Shown here: one piece after another, positions 1 to 10,900 of the stretch
How positions within the stretch are numbered: position 1 is the first letter of the stretch
How the letters are laid out: every line of letters starts with the position of its first letter
Assembly: GCA_029876055.1 (NCBI GenBank)
Contig: CM056874.1
Coordinates: forward strand, 9,052,001 to 9,116,000
DNA length: 64,000 nt
Direction of reading: 5' to 3'
Source of the DNA: Madurella fahalii
Lineage: Eukaryota > Ascomycota > Sordariomycetes > Sordariales
Notes under the pieces: model-generated
Told to the model about the DNA's origin: nothing
What the model saw: the letters and a program-made list of their open reading frames with translations, nothing else
Database searches by the model: none
Position numbers and translations under genes: made by a program

Positions 1-1222
1 GACCTTCTTTCCGGAAATGCACCAGCACAACACGGTCCCAGTCACCACCTCTCGCTGATCCTTTCAATTCCAGCCCAGGTTTGTCCAACCCAAGCACAAG
101 CCGGCCGTCGCCGCGCTGCAAAGACAGCATCGTAGGACTTATGACCTTCTCTGACCAGGGGATGTCATGTTCCCGGCGCCGCTTTCCCTTCTCCCTATCC
201 TGCCTTGAAGTCGGCACCTTGTTAAGGAATGCTACCAGCGCGTCTCTCTGGGATTGGTAGTCCTCCGACGGTGATGCTGATGCGGACGGTCGTAGGAACT
301 CGGAGACGAGATGCAGCAGGTAGTATTGCGGCGGGAAGAGGATGATGTCGCCTTTATTTGCCCGCGCGAGCCAGACGCTCGCGTCTTCGAAAGCGGCCGC
401 TGTATGTTCTAATCCTCCGTCGTGGGTGGGCGTTGGGATGATGGTTTCCTGATGGAGCAGGTCCGGGTCGGGGACGGCCTTGAGTGCCTGGCCCGAGAGC
501 GGTAGTATATAGAGGTACATTTGCGTGGTAAAGCGTTTGCCCACGCCCGGCGGCGTGATCCAGCGGGTGAAGGGGATGAGGTTGTCTTGGGCACAATAGT
601 TAGTGTTGGGTTGTCTGCGAGCTCGTAAAATCAAAAATCAAAGTATAGTAATCCCGGACTGGACTGGGGGTTTTGAAAACAACAAGCAAAAGAAACTAGA
701 AAACAAACATACCAACATCGGGTTCACCGCCCACGCTCTTCAACCAATCTGGGAACCGAACCCGGCCGGCATGCACCTCCCTCCTTCCCGCCTCACGCGC
801 TTCATCCGGAACATGCAAAAGCCCCTGTTTCCGGCTCTGGCCCGCCTTCTTCGCAAGCAAGATGCCGCTCTCCTCAAACGTCTCACGCACCGCCGCCAGC
901 CGGTACGCCGGGCCGTCCTCGTGCATCGCCGGGCCGTCTGCAGCGGGGAGCTCGCCATCGTGGAACGAGGACAAGTTCCCCCCGGGGAAAACGTGTGCCG
1001 ACGCGAACGAACTCGACGTCTGCACCCGGCGAAGCAGGAGGACCTGGTTGGTGGGGGATAGCAAGATGATACTGAGAATCGATGAATACTTGTGTTCTTG
1101 AGCGATTTAACGGGAGCAGGGCCGTACCTTGAACTAGGACGTATCACCGGAGGCGGTTTATTCTCTTCCTTCTTCTTTACTCCGGCCGCATCAACCCGTT
1201 GACCCTGTCTTTGAGCTGGCAT
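1..1222 (-). CDS. Nudix hydrolase, NUDT19-like (3' part outside window)
   Basis: Three exons are readable: 1222-1128, 1071-713 and 585 to beyond base 1, with introns of 56 and 127 bp using GT-AG sites. The second exon carries the Nudix fold start (LLSPTNQVLLLRRV, HVFPGGNL) and a Nudix box seen as AAVRETFEESGIL. The third exon opens with NLIPFTRWITP and KRFTTQMYLY, typical of NUDT19-type proteins, which hydrolyse nucleoside-diphosphate conjugates such as CoA derivatives in mammals. The ATG at 1222 gives a short basic N-terminus (MPAQRQGQ). The protein runs off the left edge, so its C-terminus and any peroxisomal signal cannot be seen. The substrate in this organism is inferred only from family membership. 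Confidence 0.85.
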
Positions 1223-1902
1223 GATTGAGAAGAATCGCCTGCCTCGGCTCCTCGTTTCGCGGGTTACGGCCCTGATAATCGAAAACCCCGAGCTCTGGTT
1301 GATTACCACGGATGTTGTTGATGCTGACGGCGAGGCGAGGCGCGATTGGAGTTGACCTCGACAGTAGCAAATCCTCACGCTGAGTAATCGGACGGGCTGG
1401 AACGTTGACTTGAAGGGGATGCACCTAGCTTGACTAGGTTTCAGAGGGCTCATTGGAAATAGACAATTTCTGGGGCGGCTCCCCTCACGCGTTCAGCCGA
1501 GATGTTTAAGGGGTTTTGACGAGTGTGTGAGTGGTTGGGACAGCCGGACCTTGGCACCAGAGAGCTGGACCGAGGCTTGAGCAACACACCCCGACACCCT
1601 GCCCCCGCTTCGCCCCACTACTCCACCACGCCGAATCCGGGGAACTGGGCGTCTGGGACAGATTGGACAGACCTGCAACAGGTTGAACATATGCGGAGCA
1701 TCATGACAAGGGTGGAAGAGAGCTAGAAACAAATTAAACCTCCGTATGTGTTCGGATTCGATCCTAGTCATCATTTGCACAGGTATAAGTAGATAAACCC
1801 ACAGCACTCGCCGTAAAGAGAATGGCCGTCGACTCAGTTCCAGAGGCTCCAACATAAACCGACCCACCGCGCCACCTGACCCAATTCCTCCTCGCGCGCT
1901 GA
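1223..1902. other. Intergenic, no gene seen
   Basis: Upstream region of the Nudix gene and downstream region of SLX4. ORFs here are short, overlap on both strands and show no recognisable motif. No repeat or RNA gene was seen. Confidence 0.5.
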
Positions 1903-4691
1903 TCAGAACCGCTTCCGCTCCCTGCCGTTTAAATTGACCCTCCATAGACAGCAGATACTCTTGCTTTCGCACCACTTCTTAACATCCCCGGGCGACACCT
2001 CCCCGTCGTAACCAACGCGGTCCAGCTGGCCCGAGTTGAGCCACGCGGCGAGGTCCTCAAGGATGATAGGATCGTACATCAGCATCTTCTCATGCCACGA
2101 CGGGTCCATCGGGTCCTTGGAGGATGGCGCGCTGATGACCGCCTGCGTGATGTATCTAAACAGTGCCACCTGCTGACCCGTCGGGCTGGCCATGAGGGAC
2201 ATCTCGGTGTCCTCGGTGACCGAGAGGTCCATATGCGACGGGGACGAGAAGACATCCTGCTTGTCCGGAGATGATACGGGCGAAGACGCAAAGGGGTCAT
2301 CCGAGTCTGAGTCTGCAATCTCGACCACCGACTTTGCGGGGACGTTGCGGCGTCCCGGTGTTGTTGGTGCCGTCGCCGCCGACGCGGGTGGTGACCTTGA
2401 TCGCGCACCTTTCGACGCCACCTTCGATGGTTTTGACGGGGATGCGGTTTTGTCCTTCCGAGGCCTCCCGCGTGGCCGTTTCTCAACCTGCGGCACCTCA
2501 ACTCCAGTCTCAGTGGGCGAGGCAGAGCGCCCTCTTCCCCGTTTGCCGGCTAGTACCGGTGATTTCGCAGCCGTATCTGGGGCTGGTGAATTCTTCCTCG
2601 GTCTTCCCCTCGGCCGCGGGGGAGAGGCAGATTGCCTGGTGGACGACGTCGACATTGAGGCCTGGGCTGTTCTGTTGTTACCCAGTCTGGCTGTACTTTT
2701 GCTCTCCCAGCACTGGTTCAACAGCGCAATCATTGCCGTCCGCTTCTTGACGACCTTGAAGCCGTAAGAAGCCACCTCTCTGGCTAATCGCGCATCCGTG
2801 TATAGTTCATAGTTCGGGCGCGGCGGCGCCTCAGGGAAGGCTTTCAGCGGGCTGCTCGATTGAGATAGTAGAAGCTGGTGATGCTCCTGATTGCTTGGCG
2901 GCGGCTCAAAATTGGTGTCAATTGTTGGGATCGGTAGCCGATTTCGGTCGTAGCTGCGTGGAGCGGGATTCTCAATGTGAATCCTCCTTTCGTTGGCCCC
3001 GCGAGGAGAAGGAGGGGGGAAGACCTAAGGTCTTCCATGGGAGGCGGTTCGATGAGGCCCGAGGTACCATCAGACGACTCGATCTCGATGCAAACTTCCC
3101 CGTTCGGTGCTTGCGGCGGCACCGCTCGGTCTCCCTCGCGCAAAATATCGTGTAGCACGTAATTCTCTGGCAGCGGAGGCGAGTCTGTCAAGTCCAGCAC
3201 TTCCAGATCGAGAAGGTCGCCGCCATCGTCCCTAGCACCGGCTGCCCAAAGCCGGGTCCCCAATCTCCTCCGGAAGCTAGGGTTGCTGTTGGAAGGGCTA
3301 GAGCTGGCAAACGGGTCGCTGTCCTCTTGGTTCGATTCTTTCATGGCTTGGTGCAAGGCGCGGAGAAGATCGGGGTCGTCCTCTACCGCTAATTGGCTCG
3401 CCGTCCCAAACACAAAGTCTTGCTTAGCGACTTGTCGCATGGCGCTCGTGGGTGAGAGAAGCACAGGCTTACGCGCCTCCACCTTCTTCTTCGACGGCTT
3501 CTGCTTGGTCGCCCTCTTTGGAGCTTTTGCTTTAGCTCCCAATGTCTTGCGCGTCCCTACGGTCTGTTCAAGATTGGTTTCCACATAGCCGAGCACAGAT
3601 TCTTGGTTTGGCCCGTCTGCTGAAACGTCGTTTTCCTCTGGCAGGCGATAGGCCGCGGTCGCCAGCTCTGTGATAGTTCGCGGCTTCTTCTTTGCCGCCT
3701 TCGGCTTACTGGGTGAGGCCTCTGGCATTTTCGACCTACTACCAGCGGTTGCTACCATTTCGATGAGCTTCCGTTTCCCGAGGACGTCTGGATTTTCCGA
3801 GGTAGATACGGTGTCTCTTATGCCAGGATCCGCTGCCGCATCTGCCTGTCGACCGTACGTGTCCAACAGAGTCTTAAACATGTCCTTAGGAGCAGGCACT
3901 CCGCCCTCTGCCGCAGCGCATGTAGGGGAGAATGTCTCTTTCACGGCAGATGAATCCGCGAGGTGGTGCGTATCGATAGTTTCCCGTGGAGGCGTCCAGT
4001 CCAGCCGTCTTGTCATGGCCGGTTCAAGTACCATATGCTCATGAGGGGTCGGGTTTGTGGCCTGTTTTGATGCGGGCTCCGGCAGAGGCGGTACGGCAGT
4101 GAAGTGCCTGCTGACAGTCTCTGCCTTCTTCCTTGGCTGTTTTCCGTTTGAGGCTGGTTTCGTAACCTTCACCTTGGGTAATGTTGTCTGCGCCATTGCT
4201 GCATCCTTGGTCGACTTGGGTTTCCTCGCAGATTTTTTGGAAGGCGGAATGTCCGTAGCGGTGTTGTCTGGGGCGGCCTCATCCGATACCTTCCCGGAGG
4301 TAGTTTTCGCTGACTTCTTTCTCCTTGTTGGCGCTGCTACGGCCGCCGCTTCCTCACCGGCCGCACTCTCTACCACAGCTTCTGACGATGGTTCGGTCGC
4401 AGTAAGAGCCCTCGAACTCGTCGATGCCAAACTGCCTGTCCCCAATGCCGGGTTTTCCTCTTCTTCTTCAAGTCGCGACGCCCGCCAGATGCTTGCGGCG
4501 CTTGTAAACGTCTTTGGCGCATTTTCGGGTATTGGCGCGGCGTTGCTCCCGCTACGCAACGCGACTCTCTTGGGCGGTTTGGGAAGAAGATCGCAAATGG
4601 ACGGAAATTCGGGCGACGATGAAATTAGGATGACGCAATCATTGTGTGCCGTTCGAGCAGTGGAAGGGGACACCAAGCCACTGGTCGCCAT
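1903..4691 (-). CDS. slx4: Structure-specific endonuclease scaffold SLX4 (apparent frameshift)
   Basis: SLX4 binds and activates the SLX1 nuclease for resolving branched DNA in the nucleus. The N-terminus has the fungal pattern DCVILISSSPEFPSICDLLP followed by PKPPKRVALRSGSNAAP. The C-terminus has the conserved SLX4 domain (MYDPIILEDLAAWLN, VKKWCESKSICCLWR). Two AT-hook motifs (RPRGRPRK) sit before it. The start at 4691 (MATSGLVSP) is chosen because the family-like sequence begins just after it. The reading frame changes at a run of six G on the plus strand (3014-3019). Upstream of it the frame reads EDLRSSP, and downstream the conserved-looking reading is ERRIHIENPAPRSYDR in another frame. 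One more base in this run would make the whole span exactly 930 codons with no intron, so a sequencing or assembly indel is the simplest reading. A real mutation is possible. Confidence 0.85.
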
Positions 4692-5182
4692 CCTCGATCT
4701 GTCCAGCAGAGAGCAGAATGCAATGCGGCCAGCGCGTTCGAGTCTCGCGCAAAAGATCTTCGGGGACAGCAGTTTCGCAGCTAATGAAAGCAATCGGGGT
4801 AGGATTGGTCCAAGGCACCCGAGGTCTGCAAGGTTGTCTCGCGCCTAGCCAAGAACACCAATAATAACAACAACAACAACGGACTTATGATAATGGGTGC
4901 GCGACGGGAATGGCTGCAAAGCGGGACCGTTTGCATCGCGAACTGCTCGCGGCATCACCTGACGGAACAATCGGATCCATCCATGATGACCCACCTTCCT
5001 CTTGGGTGGGCTGAGTGGTGGGCAGTAGTGGTCCGTGCATTTTGCCCAGCCCACAGGCCACCAAATCGCCAAAACTGATCGAAATTCAAGACCGACACCT
5101 GAAATTTTGCAGTCCTGCTCTCCGGCACCGCAACGCACTCCCCGAACCCGTCATTCCGCAGAACTCATAGCAAGTCGCAACC
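4692..5182. promoter_or_regulatory. Divergent intergenic region between slx4 and rps21
   Basis: A 491-bp spacer between two divergently transcribed genes, so it must hold both promoters. A short AAC-rich tract lies near 4859-4880. No TATA box was identified with confidence. Confidence 0.5.
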
Positions 5183-5516
5183 ATGGAGAACGACCGTGGC
5201 GAAATTGTCGACCTGTAAGCGCGCTCTGCCCGACGAAACCCGTTTCCGGCCACCATCTTGCTGACCCAAGACCCCCTCCTCCAGCTACGTCCCCCGCAAG
5301 TGCTCTGCGACGGGCCGGATCATCAAGTCCAAGGACCACGGCTCTTGCCAGATCACCATCGCCAAGGTCGACGAGAACGGCCGGGCCATCCAGGGCGAGA
5401 ACATCATCTATGCCCTCTCGGGTTTCGTGCGGGCCATGGGCGAGAGCGACGATGCGCTGAACAGGCTCGCTCAGCGGGACGGTCTCCTCAAGAACGTCTG
5501 GAGCGCCCAGCGATAG
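5183..5516 (+). CDS. rps21: 40S ribosomal protein S21 (eS21)
   Basis: Two exons, 5183-5214 and 5285-5516, give 87 residues, the usual length of this family. The protein starts MENDRGEIVDLYVPRKCSAT and continues GRIIKSKDHGSCQI, a highly conserved eS21 sequence, and ends NVWSAQR. The first intron, 70 bp, interrupts codon 11, leaving a very short first exon, a common layout in fungal ribosomal protein genes. eS21 is part of the small ribosomal subunit and acts in the cytoplasm. No other candidate fits. Confidence 0.97.
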
Positions 5517-6540
5517 ATTTCTGGTGCTGGCGATTTGGGGGAGAGGATGGTGCGTATGGGCGTTTGTCCCCGTGTTTCTGGCAAACCGGCCGGCTGACTG
5601 AACCAATGCAGATGTGCGTTTAACGGCCCGACGGCTTTGGACGATTTGGACGGCTGGCAGTGGGATGACGGCTGGGCATGGATTCTGAGCTTCTGCGTCT
5701 TTTGCGATAGCTCGATGGCGTCAACGGCACATTGGCTCTCGGAACAAATACACTGGCATCGTGATCACTTTTTCGTCGGCTGTTCGCAAATTCTCCCCCC
5801 CCCCCCCCAATCACTCCTCTCTGGCGTGACCGCACCCGGCTAGCAAAGACTCCTCCAATCCACCCTCAGTATTTGAGGAGCCTGGGGCTACCACGATAGC
5901 TTCCATGCCGTAGATCAAGGCTAGGCCTAGAAAAAGCCGTAACGGAGAAGTCGCTCGTTATGGTACAGATACGGGTCTTACACCTTTCGCAATTCGTCTC
6001 AGTGTCCAGCACTAAGAATCATCAATTCCCATCCCCGAATTCCTTCCCGGGCAGATCTCTCACGTTTACTTCCCTCAGCCCGGCCGTGGGATTCGCAGAT
6101 CTCTGCACGGTCAGCTAACCTATACGACTCTGCCTCTTGTTGCGAGAAATCTGACTTCGTTTCCACTGACCTTAGCTGCTTTTCCTACTTTTTTCCATTG
6201 TGGCTGACGCCGTATTCCGTATTGCGGCTATTGCCGTATTCACATACGCCTAGAGGCCGGAATTGAGCACAATCATCCTATCAGACACACTAACGGCGAT
6301 CGTGAAAACCTAACGCTGGCCTTCTATTCTCGGTTCATCTTTCGATAGTTGACGATTGGGCGATACGTGTGCCTTGGCCTTGGTCCGGTCCCTCGTCTCT
6401 TTAGCTAGCAGTCGCCCTGTGTCTCAAACGTCCTAAGACCGTGCAAGAAGCGTATATTCTGTGCATTGTTATGTTAGCATGCTAGTATCGCTCCTTGAAA
6501 AGTAACTGTGGCATAGCAAAAAGGCGCCGATACACCGATA
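5517..6540. other. Intergenic, no gene seen
   Basis: No convincing ORF. The stretch contains a C14 run (5795-5808) soon after rps21, and short repeats of CCGTATT near 6200-6245. Confidence 0.5.
5795..5808. repeat. Poly-C homopolymer (C14)
   Basis: Fourteen consecutive C on the plus strand, about 280 bp after the rps21 stop. Length in such runs is often unreliable in assemblies. Confidence 0.9.
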
Positions 6541-7215
6541 CGCATGGAAGTAAGCAAAGTAGTAGAGAAGTCGGTAATGTGTGTTCTTATGCGCTGTGAG
6601 ATAGCGGATAGGATGGGAACCTTCCTGTCACTTGCCTGGCTACCCAAGTTCACTAAGCAAGCTCGAAGTTGTGTTGGGAACCGTCTATAAGCCTACCCAG
6701 GTTCGGCAAGACGGGGGAAACCCTTTGCAGCGGTTCCTTCGATTGATTACCCAAGTTCGTCAATCGAGATCCTCGGATCCGGGTGGCGCTGGGTGATGTC
6801 GTCGCGGGGGGAGTGTAGTGATCCGGGAAAGGTATTGATGTCTTCCGAAGCGGGGCGGTTACCCAAGTTCGCCGCAACGCTTTTCGGAGTCCTTCAGCGG
6901 CTTGATCACTTCTCTGGCAGCGGCACGGTTACCCAAAGCTCACTGTGGTCGCTGTCGAACGCGATCATGATGGTTGCGGAGTGGTTGTCGCGTTGCTAGT
7001 TAATTAATTAGTACCCACGTTCGCCAGCGACGCGTCAATCAGTGCCTACCTGACTGAGCTTGATTGCTGCGTTAATTGAATCGTGGCAGCGATGATCTCG
7101 ATAGAAACGGAGCGATAGGCCTCGACTTTGAAATCGGAGCTACGACTTAATGCGGAAGTACCCGCGGAAGTAGGCAAGTAGTAGAGAAGTTGGTGATGTG
7201 TGATCTGTTGTGTTG
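6541..7215. repeat. Dispersed repeat, probable transposon remnant with iterated TACCCAAGTTCG
   Basis: The core TACCCAAGTTCG or close variants occurs at 6641, 6694, 6748, 6860, 6930 and 7012, all on the same strand. About 60 bp at 6541-6600 (GGAAGTA...GTAGTAGAGAAG...GGTAATGTGTG) recur directly at about 7154-7213. The reverse complement of about 6961-7213 matches 34834-35127 over roughly 250 bp, including CACATCA..CTACTACTTGC, TAGCTACGACTTC-like, TATCGAGAT and TTGATTGACGCGTC. A transposable element is therefore the best explanation. No transposase remains here, so the class is not known. Confidence 0.7.
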
Positions 7216-7985
7216 TTGAGTAATTTGAGTGGCTCTGGCCGTGGGCACTCAAGTGCTCATCGGCAAATGCTTGTAATTCGGTGAGGTGGACAGAGCGCGC
7301 AAATTGCAGAACGGTCCTTGCTCATAGACTATCTCATTTACAAATATTAATCATGACCGGCAGCGTAGGTCAAGCAGAAGAAGAGAGCTCTGAACGGCTA
7401 AGAGGTCCAGCCAGGGTGCCGCGGCATCCGAACGAATGTGAATGTGGTCTCGATGTGGGGATGAAAACGCATTCACCGATTAAATCCACGCTCAAGATCA
7501 TAGATATCTTCTCGTTGGGATCTACACATGCGATGGGGGGAAAATCTCCGAAGATATGGCCGAAAAAAAGTGGCTCTGACACCGGGCATGATATGTTGCC
7601 CCTAACTCTGCAAACGCGCAACTCGAGTTAACTACGCCGTTTTACTGCGCTCGCATAATTCTATTCCATGACAGATATTGGCAAATTTTAATCTTGCTGT
7701 GTCTCTCAGCGCGTGTCGGAAGGTATTCGACATAACTGTGGGATGTGATAATTATAATACGGCTTACCAGACTGCTTGTTGTCCGGCAGGTAAGAACACC
7801 GTCTTCTGAACACCCCCTTTTGTCCTTCTCGTTATTTTCCACAGCCTTTCTTGGGGATGTAGCTGGGCGGCTTACTAACACAAGTTAATTTTGAGGGTAA
7901 TTGTCAATGGGAACAGGGGGCTCTGCGTCAGTTGCCAGTTACAGTTGGCCAATGTAGCCCAGGTAAAGTACAAGGATTCAAGTGA
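7216..7985. other. Intergenic, no gene seen
   Basis: Region downstream of RTC1. Only short ORFs without motifs. Nothing else recognised. Confidence 0.5.
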
Positions 7986-10900
7986 TCACCGCCTCTCATC
8001 AGTAGCAACAAACTTGACGCTCTTCCTCCTCTCCCCCGCAGGCACAATACCACCCGCTCTCCCGGGGCTTGAACTGAGGATACTCGCTCCGGGCGCCCTG
8101 CCGGCGCCGCTTCCGAACGTCCCGGTGGCCACGGCAAGCGTCTCCCGGACCGACTCGACCGCCCGGCTCTGCGGGACGTCGTTCCCATCGCTTCTCACAG
8201 CATGCCTTGCTACACCGCTCCCTCCGTGCCCGCCAACAGCGAGGTAGGCATCGCCGTGCTGTGGTTCATCACCCACCGGAATCGGCCCCTCTGTTGCCAT
8301 GGAAGTAACGGCCTTCGCATTTACCGTAGCAGCAGCAGCAGCAGCGCGTGTGGCTTCCCTCACGACGCGACTAACCTCCTCCGTCCGGGACGTAACAACA
8401 CTCTCGGCCCTCCACCGGCCGGGTAAACACGCATGTCCGCACCCGTCGAGCGGACAACAGCCGTCGCTGGATTCCGCGCCAGGGGCGTCATAAAGCACGT
8501 CGGCGTACCCCGATGATGACGCCGACTCGAGAGCCGCGTGCCACGCCGCAAGACACGATGAGTGGCCCCCGTGCCCGCAGCCAGGGCAATACCACCACGT
8601 GGTGAGGATGGGTTCCTGACCAGCGGCCAACCCGTGCGTCAGAGTATTAGTAGTTAAATTAGGCGCCGTATCGCGCAATCCACAAACCGCGCACGGCGCC
8701 ATGACAGCCTTGCACCTCTCACAATGCCAAATCGACTCTCTCGACGTTGACGTGCGGTCCACATCCCGCGGCTTGTGGCATCTGGTACACAAAAAGCTGG
8801 CCTGGACATCCTGCTGCGCGGGGGTAAAAATGGCGGGGTAGTTCTCTCCCCACGTCGTGGCCAGGGCACAGCCTGGCCAGCCCTTGATGCAGAGTTTGCG
8901 AAGGAGCGCGGCCTCGACAAAGAGCTTCATGCTCATGAGACGAGAATGATGCTGGCGAAGAATTGCAGCAGCGTGGAAAGGATCGATGACGTCTTCCGGG
9001 AGCAGAGGCTTGAGGAGGAGAACAATGGCTGAGGCATTTAGAGCCGATGACTTGGCTTCGAACGACAGGGCGCGAGATATGAGGGTGTAGGGCTGCAGGG
9101 GTGAAGACGGAGCCACCGGGAAGCCCCGTGATGGGTGGACCGGGTAAGGATAGGAGAGGTCGTCGGGCCAGCAGAGGTAATCTGTCTCAACTATAAATGG
9201 GGATGTGTCGTCACACGGTGCGACAACGGCCTCGTCCGGGGACGGTTCCTGCTCGGGCGATTCGACGCCGAATTCGGCACTAGGTTGCGAGAGGTAATGA
9301 GACTCGAAGCTGTCGGTCGTGGTCTGGGTAATGAGATTATGCTCGTCCGTGTACGAGGTAAGGTCTGTCTCCGTTCTTTCGAGTAGTCGACGAATGGGGG
9401 CAATTGTGTTGTGTGTTGGTGAGCTGTCGATTCGCCTACCGCGTATGCGGCTCGGGAACTCTCCCTCGTCGTCTGCACTGCGACTTTGAAGCCGTGCTAG
9501 AACGTTAGCTTTAGCTGCTTGCTCTGACACGCTGCCGTCTGGTGAGTTTGCGAGGCCAGTAGTCCGTCTGCTCTCGTCCGAGATGGAGAACAACTGGACG
9601 TAGCTCTCTTCAGAATCGTGCCTTAGGAGTTGCTTCCGAGCCCGAAGACTTGGAGAGGGTGACCCACGGTAATCGAGCACGCGAGCAGGTGTTGGCCTCG
9701 ATGTGCCCGCGTCGATGGCTTTACTAAGTGTTTCGGTGTCATAAAAGTCGTATCCTTCAGTGCTCGCCTGGGTCGTCTCGCTGTCGTGGCTGGCGACAGA
9801 CAACGGTACGGAGTCGAGGCGCTTGCGCGTCTCCGGCGGGAGATGGGCTGCAGGAGGAAGGGTGAAGCTCTCTGGCTCAACGACGGGGGATAGCTTCCTG
9901 CCGATATCGTTCTTATCGTGATGGCTCATGTTCAGGTCATCCGGCACGGGACGCGCGACCGGGGTCGGGACGTTTGAAGTGCTCTCCAGCTCTTCTGACA
10001 ACAGAGACCTTGGAGGCAGCGCCTTGTCTAGGCTTGTGGCCGACATGACCTTCCGCGGCGTTGCTTCCCCATCGAGGACGTTTTCCGCTGGCGCGTCCAA
10101 CAGCTTTCCCAGGGCTTTCGCCTTTGCCTCGGTCTTCTTCCGAGCTAAGGTATTGTGACGGTCCATGCGACGTTCAAGGTGGTACTGTGCCCGCCGGTGA
10201 AGCAGCATGTTAACAGCGTATGCCAGGATGCGCCATGTTTGTGCAAGCCGAAACTGCCTAACGTTTGCCGCGGCTTTGGCATAATGCTCGAGGGTCGCGG
10301 CAATCCGGTCTGGCAGCGGTTTGCAACCCGGAGAAGGGGGGAGCTCCCGGTTGAGCGCTTCCAGGTAGTTGACTGCGAGGTACTCGTACACCTCGACGTT
10401 GGCGGCGGCTGGCGCGTGACCAATAGCCATGGCCTGCTGGGGCTTGTAGGTGCCCGTGACTCTAATCGTCTGCTCAAGCGACATGACCTCTTCCATGCCC
10501 GGACCTGCGGGCGGCGTGGTGCTGAGAGCGGCCGTGGAGCGGGTGCTGGGGCGTCGCCTTCGGCTGCCGCGGCGTCTTGGGCCTAAGAAGCTGCCCACGG
10601 CGTCGTCCTCTGAGTCGCTCCGGCTCACGCTGAACCTGGGTGTCGCGGGACTCGAGCTGTAAGAGGGTATCGCGACGGCGTCATGGTGGAGAATGTGTGG
10701 GCGGGGTCGATGAGACGGGGCCCGCTCGTCGAGAAGCATCAGAACGTCACCCCGCGAGGAGAAGGCCATTGTTGAGACGGCCTGGCGGTCAATCACCTTG
10801 GGCGCGAAGGAGACATCGCACTGGCTAAAGATGCCGTCCTGCCCAGCGGTCCACAGCAGGTACTGGTCGTGCCAGAGCATGGCACTCGGCGAGCTTTTGA

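Noticed and set aside
2981..3080. An intron explaining the SLX4 frame change
   Set aside because: Possible GT-AG pairs would be 36 bp, too short, or would remove coding-like text. A single-base homopolymer change restores the whole frame more simply.
6641..7024. Iterated TACCCAAGTTCG units as a CRISPR array
   Set aside because: Units are 12 bp, imperfect and unevenly spaced, and the DNA is fungal. They fit transposon motifs better.
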